Below are positions 1 to 4,610 of a DNA stretch of 6,573 nt, one piece after another (the first letter of the stretch is position 1; each line of letters starts with the position of its first letter). Source of the stretch: JAFDVL01 sp031371805 (GTDB lineage: Bacteria; Acidobacteriota; Blastocatellia; RBC074); assembly GCA_031371805.1 (NCBI GenBank), contig JANMKB010000746.1:1-6573 (forward strand), given 5' to 3'. Both the position numbers and the translations under genes were made by a program. The notes beneath the pieces are model-generated. The model had not been told where the DNA came from, did not search any database, and was given only the letters and a program-made list of their open reading frames with translations.

Positions 1-1428
1 TTAACGCCAAAACTCACGCTGAATTATGGCGTGCGCTATGAATACGCGACGCCGCCCGTCGAGGCCGACAACCAGTTCGCCAACTTCGATCCGAAGACGG
101 GCACGATCCTGTTCGCCAAAGACGGCAGCCTGTTCGAGCGCACGTTGATTCAACCCGACCGCAATAACTTTGCGCCGCGCTTCGGCTTCGCCTATTCGCC
201 AACGAATCGTTGGGTCATTCGCGGCGCGTATGGAATCTTTTATAACCACTCGAATCGGCAAGGCCGCGAAGGCTTGCTCGGCTTCAATCCGCCGTTTCTC
301 GTGGACAACACGATCAGCGTGTCGGGCAGCAATTTGACCAGCGCCGCCGCAATCTTTCGCTTGCAGGACGGCTATCCGAGCGGCTTGCTTGATCCGACGA
401 AATTGAGCGCCACCGTTGGTCGTCGCGCGCAAGATAGCAATCAGCGCACACCGTACATCCAGCAATGGAATTTGGGGATTCAGCGCGAAGTCGTCAAAGA
501 CCTGCTGCTGGAAGTCGCGTACGTCGGCAACAAAGGCACAAAGCTCGCAGGCTTTCGCAACGCCAATCAGCGCGCGGTCGTCATCAACGCGACAACCGGC
601 GCGGCGACCGCAGGCACGCGGCCTTTCCCAACGCTGGGCGACATTCAATTCCTCGAAAACCGCGTACTGTCGAATTATCATTCGTTGCAAGTGCGCTTAG
701 AAAAACGCTTCGCGCAAGGCCTCACGTTTCTCGGCAGCTACACGTGGGGCAAGGCGTTGACCGAAGCGCCCGACCATCTTTCGACCAGCGGCGCAGGCGC
801 AGGCTTTGATGTCGGCACGTTCCGCGAACCGCAAAATCCGAACAATCTGAAAGCCGAACGCGGTCTGGCCGAATTCGACATCAAGCATCGGTTTGTAGCG
901 AGCTATGTCTGGGAACTGCCGTTTGGACAAGGGCGACGATTCGGCAGCGATGCGGGCGCGGTGTTCGATGCGCTGCTCGGCGGCTGGAACGTCACGGGCA
1001 TTCACACGTTCCAAAGCGGCTTGGGGCTAACCGCGATTCAGACCGGCGGCGGCGTGTTGAATTTAGGCAGCGAACGACGCGGACGTCCGAATTTGATTGG
1101 CGATCCGAAAGGACGGCAGACGATTGACGAATGGTTCAATCGTGCGGCATTTGCGGCGACTGACCCGACCAAAGGAATCGTCTTTGGCAGTTCCGGCATC
1201 GGCGTGATGCGCGGCCCCGGCCTCATCAATTTCGATTTCACGGTGGCGAAGAATTTTCACTTGAGCGAGACGCGCTATTTCCAATTTCGCACGGAGTTTT
1301 TCAATGCCTTCAATCGTGTAAACCTGGGTTTGCCAAATCTGAACGTCGCCGACAACGCGTTCGGGACGATTCGCACAACAGCAACCCCGGCGCGGATTAT
1401 TCAGTTTGCGCTGAAGTTTTATTTCTAA
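1..1428 (+). CDS. TonB-dependent receptor, Oar-like, C-terminal part (5' end outside window)
   Basis: The frame is open from base 1 to the TAA at 1426-1428, so 475 C-terminal residues are visible; the plug and any N-terminal carboxypeptidase-regulatory-like domain lie to the left of the window. The residues are those of a 22-strand outer-membrane barrel: alternating aromatic/polar strands, PYIQQWNLGIQRE at about 151-163, EVAYVGNKGTKL soon after, NYHSLQVRLEKRF and GSYTWGKAL near 225-250, DIKHRFVASYVWELPFG near 293-309, FRTEFFNAFNRVNLGLPN near 430-447, and a terminal FALKFYF ending in the aromatic residue recognised by the BAM complex. This pattern is established for the Oar/CarbopepD_reg TonB receptors that are highly expanded in Acidobacteriota. 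The substrate (glycan, peptide or siderophore) cannot be told. The next gene starts 29 bases downstream with no terminator seen between them, so cotranscription is possible. The M at base 31 is an internal codon, not the start. Confidence 0.93.
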   Translation, partial: LTPKLTLNYGVRYEYATPPVEADNQFANFDPKTGTILFAKDGSLFERTLIQPDRNNFAPRFGFAYSPTNRWVIRGAYGIFYNHSNRQGREGLLGFNPPFLVDNTISVSGSNLTSAAAIFRLQDGYPSGLLDPTKLSATVGRRAQDSNQRTPYIQQWNLGIQREVVKDLLLEVAYVGNKGTKLAGFRNANQRAVVINATTGAATAGTRPFPTLGDIQFLENRVLSNYHSLQVRLEKRFAQGLTFLGSYTWGKALTEAPDHLSTSGAGAGFDVGTFREPQNPNNLKAERGLAEFDIKHRFVASYVWELPFGQGRRFGSDAGAVFDALLGGWNVTGIHTFQSGLGLTAIQTGGGVLNLGSERRGRPNLIGDPKGRQTIDEWFNRAAFAATDPTKGIVFGSSGIGVMRGPGLINFDFTVAKNFHLSETRYFQFRTEFFNAFNRVNLGLPNLNVADNAFGTIRTTATPARIIQFALKFYF

Positions 1429-1457
1429 CCCCAACCCCAAACATTCAGGAGGAATTT

Positions 1458-1853
1458 ATGTTCAGAAAAAATTTATCGCATCTTCTCATTGGCGCCTTGC
1501 TGATGTCCTTGTTTATTGTGCCTTCCGCCTTTGCCAAAACCAAAGAAGAGAAAGCTGCCGAATTTGCGGCGAAAGTCAAAACCGAAATCGCCAAACTCGG
1601 CACTGGCCCGGACGTGCGCATCGAAGTGAAGTTGCGCGATAAGACGAAGCTGAAAGGCTACATCAGCAAAGTCGGAGAAGATTCATTTGTTATTGCTGAT
1701 GTAAAAACCGGGGCGGAAACCAATGTGCCGTATCCCGCTGTCACGAAAGCCAACGGCAAAAATATGTCTACTGGAGCGATTGTCGCCATCTCGGTGTTGG
1801 CTGGGGTGGGTGTTGTGCTTATCGTTTTATGGATCATTGCGGCGAACTACTAA
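1458..1853 (+). CDS. Small exported, C-terminally membrane-anchored protein with Sm/SH3-like beta domain
   Basis: 131 residues. The ATG is preceded by a full AGGAGG (1447-1452) with a 5-base spacer, which fixes the start. Residues 1-26 form a signal peptide (positive N-end, hydrophobic core, SAFA before K27). Residues 27-47 are Lys/Ala/Glu-rich and probably helical. Residues 53-95 (RIEVKLRDKTKLKGYISKVG, then DSFVIADVKTG and VPYPAVTKA) follow the strand pattern V.L.d...l.G.i..v..dsf.i.d...g....ipy..v, which resembles the small beta-barrel of Sm/Hfq-like or SH3-like domains. Residues about 105-128 are a hydrophobic transmembrane helix with a very short tail. The product probably sits in the periplasm or outer leaflet with its domain anchored by the C-terminal helix. 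The fold is inferred from pattern only, and no function is recognised. The position directly after the TonB receptor suggests a shared transcript. Confidence 0.85.
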   Translation: MFRKNLSHLLIGALLMSLFIVPSAFAKTKEEKAAEFAAKVKTEIAKLGTGPDVRIEVKLRDKTKLKGYISKVGEDSFVIADVKTGAETNVPYPAVTKANGKNMSTGAIVAISVLAGVGVVLIVLWIIAANY

Positions 1854-2006
1854 GCCATAAAAATATTAGGCATAGCAGGTTTAGCCAACCAGCTACGTTT
1901 GTAGAAGTGTAGGGATTTAGCAAAATAAACTGAAGGCCAAACTACCCTGAAAAGACCTGCAATTTAGGCGGGTTCGGGATACGTGTGCCTGCTCGGAGGA
2001 ATAGAA
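1854..2006 (+). other. Non-coding stretch, no intact gene seen
   Basis: The region between the small anchored protein and the strong ribosome binding site GGAGGA at 1995-2000. It has stops in all frames at short intervals, no tRNA-like cloverleaf and no hairpin followed by a T-run. A weak -35-like TTGTAG at 1899-1904 has only a poor -10 (AAAATA) 17 bases on, so I do not call a promoter. It probably contains the promoter for whatever once followed at 2007 or for the gene at 2180. Confidence 0.5.
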
Positions 2007-2143
2007 ATGCTCGACATTCGTGTGGCAACGACGCCAGAAGAATTGCACGCCATTTAGCAGACGAAGGTGAAGCCCGTGATTACGGCATCAACCACGCAGA
2101 ATTTACAGCACGAAATATTAAGCAGCAGGAAATGGCTGCTTGA
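2007..2143 (+). pseudogene. Possible gene remnant: 16-codon ORF with strong RBS, continuing out of frame
   Basis: GGAGGA (1995-2000) lies 6 bases before an ATG at 2007. The ORF reads MLDIRVATTPEELHAI and stops at TAG 2055-2057. The peptide looks like the first strand and helix of a GNAT-type acyltransferase, where such proteins typically begin with a short V..A.tpeEl..i segment. In another frame, from about 2051 to the TGA at 2141-2143, the sequence reads HLADEGEARDYGINHAEF and then TARNIKQQEMAA, which has the composition of a real protein. The simplest reading is a gene reduced by an internal deletion and frame change to its start and end. The alternatives are a functional 16-residue leader or small protein for the gene at 2180, or chance. 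The acyltransferase resemblance rests on only 16 residues and is weak. Confidence 0.35.
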
Positions 2144-2179
2144 ACAATTAACCAAAACCTCAACCATAGGAGAAAAATC

Positions 2180-3031
2180 ATGCAACGAATCACCATCGCA
2201 ACTCTCACGTTTGTTTTCGCCATCGGCATATTTACACTGGCTAATTACAAACTCACAACGAACAACACAGTCCAAGCCCAAAGCAATAAGCAGGCGCAAA
2301 CCATGCACGAAGAATCACACAGGTCGCGCTGTTCCAATCGCACGGGCAGCGGCACGTATGGCTATCAGATGAATGGCTCCATCGTAGGTGTTGGACCATT
2401 TCTGGTGAATGGGCTTTTTACTGCTTATCCCGACGGAACCAGCAACGCGAAAGTGCGTCTGACCATCAATGGACAAACGATTCCGGCGACCGGAGTCAAT
2501 GGCACTTTTACGACGAATGACGATTGCACTGGCTCTGGCACATTCCTGGTTCCTGAGCTACATCAGCAGATACTATACAATTTCATCCTCACCGATGATG
2601 GCGACCAGATTACGTTGATTAATACCAATCCAGGCATCGTGTTGCAAGGTCACGGCAGGCGCATCGCTCCGGCATGGCACGCACCACGCTGCGATAATCG
2701 AATGATTGTCGGGGATTACGGCTATCGGTTGGAAGGTAGTTTGCCCGGCGTTCCCAGCGTTGCGGCGGCAGGATTATTGACGCATACATTGAACGGAAAA
2801 ATCAAAGGCTTTGATGCCGCCAGTTATAATGGTGGGCAAGTCCCGCGCCGCGATTATGAAGGCACATACAAGCTGAACAGGGATTGCACCGGAACAGGAA
2901 ATTACAAGGATTCGTTGGGCAATACAGTGAATTATGTTTTCACGGTCGTAGATGGCGGCAACGAGATTTTCCTGCAAGGTGCGAATGGCGATGGGGATAA
3001 TGTTTTTGGTGTTGCCAGGCGCTTAAAATAA
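2180..3031 (+). CDS. Secreted protein of two tandem 120-residue repeats, each with a conserved cysteine pair
   Basis: 283 residues. The start ATG has AGGAGA (2168-2173) with a 6-base spacer. Residues 1-34 look like a signal peptide with a hydrophobic core at about 6-21 and a VQAQ stretch near the likely cleavage site. After a short polar linker, residues 51-162 and 171-282 align without a gap at a period of exactly 120. Shared landmarks are Cys51/171, YGY60-62/180-182, GS66-67/186-187, GV70-71/190-191, GL78-79/198-199, GT108-109/228-229, DCTG 115-118/235-238, Y133/Y252 nearby, a D.G...I.L strand, and a final RR160-161/280-281. Both cysteine pairs are 65 residues apart, so one disulfide per repeat is likely after export. 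The mix of short hydrophobic strands and Gly/Asn/Asp turns suggests a beta-rich fold. I do not recognise the family. The neighbours suggest an extracytoplasmic location, and no catalytic motif is visible. Confidence 0.88.
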   Translation: MQRITIATLTFVFAIGIFTLANYKLTTNNTVQAQSNKQAQTMHEESHRSRCSNRTGSGTYGYQMNGSIVGVGPFLVNGLFTAYPDGTSNAKVRLTINGQTIPATGVNGTFTTNDDCTGSGTFLVPELHQQILYNFILTDDGDQITLINTNPGIVLQGHGRRIAPAWHAPRCDNRMIVGDYGYRLEGSLPGVPSVAAAGLLTHTLNGKIKGFDAASYNGGQVPRRDYEGTYKLNRDCTGTGNYKDSLGNTVNYVFTVVDGGNEIFLQGANGDGDNVFGVARRLK

Positions 3032-3033
3032 GG

Positions 3034-3061
3034 TTGTCAGTGCAAAGATTCGGCGTATACT
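3034..3061 (+). promoter_or_regulatory. Sigma70-like promoter upstream of the PEP-CTERM gene
   Basis: TTGTCA (3034-3039) and TATACT (3056-3061) are separated by 16 bases and each match the housekeeping consensus at 5 of 6 positions (TTGACA, with T in place of A at position 4 and shifted bases; TATAAT, with C at position 5). The element begins 3 bases after the stop codon of the preceding gene, which fits a separate transcription unit for the gene at 3215. Initiation near 3068 would leave a 5' leader of about 145 bases. Predicted by eye only. Confidence 0.45.
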
Positions 3062-3214
3062 AAACACGGTTTTTAGCTAAATTTTCAGTTTACAATCTGC
3101 CGGCAGCCACTCCCATCAATCGCATTTCAATTGAGGTGGAGCGGATTATTTTTAACCTCAGCAACTTCGTAGCTTAACTGCGGACTTGCGCATATTTTTG
3201 AAAGGAAAATTTCT
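3062..3214 (+). promoter_or_regulatory. Long 5' leader of the PEP-CTERM gene
   Basis: About 150 bases with no ORF of note. It holds a small inverted repeat TGAGGT (3132-3137) / ACCTCA (3155-3160) with a 17-base loop that contains a T-run. It also holds a GAGGTGGA stretch (3133-3140) that resembles a ribosome binding site but has no start codon after it. The real site is AAAGGAAAA at 3201-3209, just before ATG 3215. The stem could act as a simple RNA control element; no known riboswitch is recognised. Confidence 0.25.
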
Positions 3215-3814
3215 ATGACGCGACGAATACTCACCTTCGTTGGAATGGTAATGATGACGGGCTTACTTAGCCTTAATACAACGGTGAAGGCTGGTACGAT
3301 TACCTTTAGTGGAACTGGTTCGGGGATTTCGGTTCCCACCACAGACCCATCAAAACCCGCGTTTGACTTTCTGGGCAAAGGTACAGCCGTGACATCATTT
3401 GGAACGTTTACTTTGGTGGAAGCTGGCTCTGTCAATTTCGCTATTACGAATCCAGACGGCACCAGCCCAAACAAAGGAACGTTCACGTATAGTTTGCCGA
3501 ATGGCGATAGTTTCAGCGGAACCTTCGTTGGCACAATTGCGCAGCCCAATCAACAGGGCGACACGTCCTTTGCGTTGACGTATACGATTACAGGCGGAAC
3601 CGGGATTTTTGCCGGAGCGACAGGGACAGGATCAGAAATTGGCCCTTTAAATGCGGTGACAGGAGTATACACAGACAAAGTGACCTTCACGATTACCGCA
3701 CCGGGCTTGACTGCGCCTGTGCCAGAACCAGCGACGATGTTGTTGTTGGGAACGGGACTCGCGGGACTTGTAGCGAAGGCAAGACGGCGGCGGAAAAGAA
3801 ATGTTGAGGGATAG
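3215..3814 (+). CDS. PEP-CTERM sorting domain protein, exosortase substrate
   Basis: 199 residues, starting at an ATG with AAAGGA about 8 bases upstream. Residues 1-26 are a signal peptide (MTRR positive end, hydrophobic core, VKA before G27). Residues 27-165 form a low-cysteine, Thr/Gly/Ser/Phe-rich beta body (TITFSGTGSG, GTFTYSLPNG, TYTITGGTGIFAGATGTGS) typical of surface-exposed secreted proteins. The C-terminus has the complete tripartite PEP-CTERM signal: VPEPAT at 169-174, hydrophobic MLLLGTGLAGLVA at 175-187, and basic RRRRKR at about 190-195. In known systems this is recognised by an exosortase (EpsH family), and the mature protein is exported in connection with exopolysaccharide or biofilm genes. 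No exosortase is in the window. The GGTGIFAGATGTG stretch is common in secreted proteins of this kind. The function of the body is unknown. Confidence 0.93.
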   Translation: MTRRILTFVGMVMMTGLLSLNTTVKAGTITFSGTGSGISVPTTDPSKPAFDFLGKGTAVTSFGTFTLVEAGSVNFAITNPDGTSPNKGTFTYSLPNGDSFSGTFVGTIAQPNQQGDTSFALTYTITGGTGIFAGATGTGSEIGPLNAVTGVYTDKVTFTITAPGLTAPVPEPATMLLLGTGLAGLVAKARRRRKRNVEG

Positions 3815-3829
3815 GGGATTAACCTACGA

Positions 3830-3903
3830 ATGTGGGTGGCAGCATAAAGCCTGGGGTTTCGCGCTCGCGCGCTCCACCTCAGGCTTTATGCTGCCACCCG
3901 CGT
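3830..3903. repeat. Long near-perfect inverted repeat between convergent genes (REP-like element or bidirectional terminator)
   Basis: The arms 3834-3857 and 3876-3899 pair over 24 bases with one G-T wobble (3854/3879); the outer 20 bases (GGGTGGCAGCATAAAGCCTG and its complement) are perfect. Pairing continues weakly outward to 3830/3903 with wobbles. The 18-base loop is GC-rich and can itself fold (CGCG 3860-3863 with CGCG 3868-3871). A second small palindrome, CCCGC-GTC-GCGGG, overlaps the right arm at 3897-3909. The element sits between the stops of two converging genes (3814 and 3941), a usual site for REP/BIME-like elements and for two-way termination. No T-run follows on the plus strand, so a classical intrinsic terminator is not clear. 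The length and perfection favour a dispersed palindromic or MITE-like element. Confidence 0.7.
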
Positions 3904-3940
3904 CGCGGGCTAAAAAATCCCACTGAATTTTGAATCTACG

Positions 3941-4534
3941 TTACTTCACCTTCTCAACCTTTAAAACTTCCTTCAGCACATCTTCATTTGAAGGACGCTT
4001 TTTATAATCCACTTCAATAAATTTCCATTGAACATTGCCTTTGCGATCAATCACAATGGTTGCCGGATGTGGCATTGGGCGTTTGGCTTTGTCGTTGAGT
4101 AAACCGTAACGATCAATGACGCGATGGTCGGCGTCGGAGAGCATCGGATAATCTACGCCGGGTTCGTTTTTAAGTTTGTCACGCATGACCTTAGCTTTGT
4201 CGTGCGGGTCTACGCTGACGGCGAGGATTTCGACTTGGGCTTTGGGTGTTTCTTTGAGCAATGATTTCAGCTTTCCAAGCTGAGTCGCACAATACGGTCA
4301 CCAGTAGCCGCGATAAAAAACCAGTACTACAGATTTCTTGCCACGATAATTGGAAAGCGTGACGGCTTTGCCATCCTGATCTTCCAGTGTGAAGTCAGGC
4401 GCTTCAGCGCCAATGTTGATGCGGGTCAAATCAGATGACGGCAGTTGCGTTTCATCTTTTGGGCCAAGCTTAGTTTGCGCGGTGACGAGCACGGCGCAGA
4501 TTGCAATCAATAAAAATATTTTGAGATTTTTCAT
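3941..4534 (-). CDS. Exported thioredoxin/peroxiredoxin-fold selenoprotein, UGA-encoded Sec at residue 79 (U-P-Y-C)
   Basis: Read from ATG 4534 to the stop at 3941, with the in-frame TGA at 4298-4300 as selenocysteine, this is 197 residues. GGAGGA (4538-4543, minus strand) precedes the ATG. Residues 1-19 are a signal peptide, so it acts outside the cytoplasm. APDFTL (45-50) and GKAVTLSNYRGKK lead to VVLVFYRGYW (69-78), then Sec79-Pro-Tyr-Cys82, VSVD (106-109), YPMLSD (129-134) and HPATIVID (157-164) with the probable cis-proline P158. All are expected AhpC/TSA-redoxin landmarks in the right order and spacing; relatives have cysteine at position 79. The TGA is the only in-frame stop, and the sequence is well conserved on both sides. 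The likely role is thiol or peroxide redox chemistry with a Sec-Cys pair. The gene lies 76 bases downstream of the M14 peptidase on the same strand. The alternative is a point nonsense mutation of TGT/TGC to TGA, giving a 78-residue fragment. Confidence 0.82.
4267..4300 (-). promoter_or_regulatory. Putative bacterial SECIS hairpin just after the UGA codon
   Basis: On the minus strand the UGA (4300-4298) is followed by a stem UCAGCUU (4283-4277), loop GGA (4276-4274) and stem AAGCUGA (4273-4267): seven perfect base pairs. The apical loop starts 21 bases after the UGA, and its first two bases are G. Known bacterial SECIS elements lie immediately 3' of the UGA within the coding region, with a small apical loop having a G among its first two positions at roughly this distance, and are bound by SelB. 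The hairpin also encodes residues TQLGKLK of the protein, so some of its sequence is fixed by coding needs. Confidence 0.6.
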
Positions 4535-4574
4535 AATTCCTCCGCAATGTATATGTCACAGAGTGTTTGGATTA

Positions 4575-4603
4575 TTCCCGATTAGCTTAACAAAATTCGG
4601 GAA
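4575..4603 (-). other. Small inverted repeat between peptidase and selenoprotein genes
   Basis: TTCCCGA (4575-4581) and TCGGGAA (4597-4603) form a 7-base perfect stem with a 15-base loop, 8 bases after the stop codon of the M14-like gene on the minus strand. There is no T-run after it, so full termination is doubtful. It could be a weak terminator, an RNA processing or stability element, or chance. If it does not terminate, the selenoprotein gene could be read from the same transcript as the peptidase. Confidence 0.3.
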
Positions 4604-4610
4604 GATGGCG

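Noticed and set aside
1..690. Long open frame on the minus strand opposite the TonB receptor
   Set aside because: It is a shadow of the GC-rich receptor gene: no signal or domain pattern, Arg/Ala-rich composition, and the plus strand has unmistakable receptor motifs.
2055..2057. TAG read through as pyrrolysine, analogous to the TGA recoding
   Set aside because: The sequence after the TAG in the same frame does not look like a continuation of the peptide; the protein-like stretch is in a different frame, and pyrrolysine is not expected in this kind of organism.
3132..3143. TGAGGTGGAGCG matches the reverse complement of 3870-3881 inside the large palindrome, suggesting a second, partial copy of the element
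   Set aside because: A 12-base match between strands is expected by chance in a window of this size, and the flanking bases do not match.
3899..3920. Intrinsic terminator at the right edge of the palindrome
   Set aside because: The small CCCGC/GCGGG hairpin is followed by an A-run, not a T-run, on the plus strand, and on the minus strand the T-run precedes the hairpin instead of following it.
4298..4534. A separate 78-residue protein ending at the TGA, with a second independent ORF at 3941-4261
   Set aside because: Both pieces are parts of one redoxin fold in the same frame, the second piece has no ATG or ribosome binding site of its own (its first codon is TTG), and the TGA sits on the redox-cysteine position.
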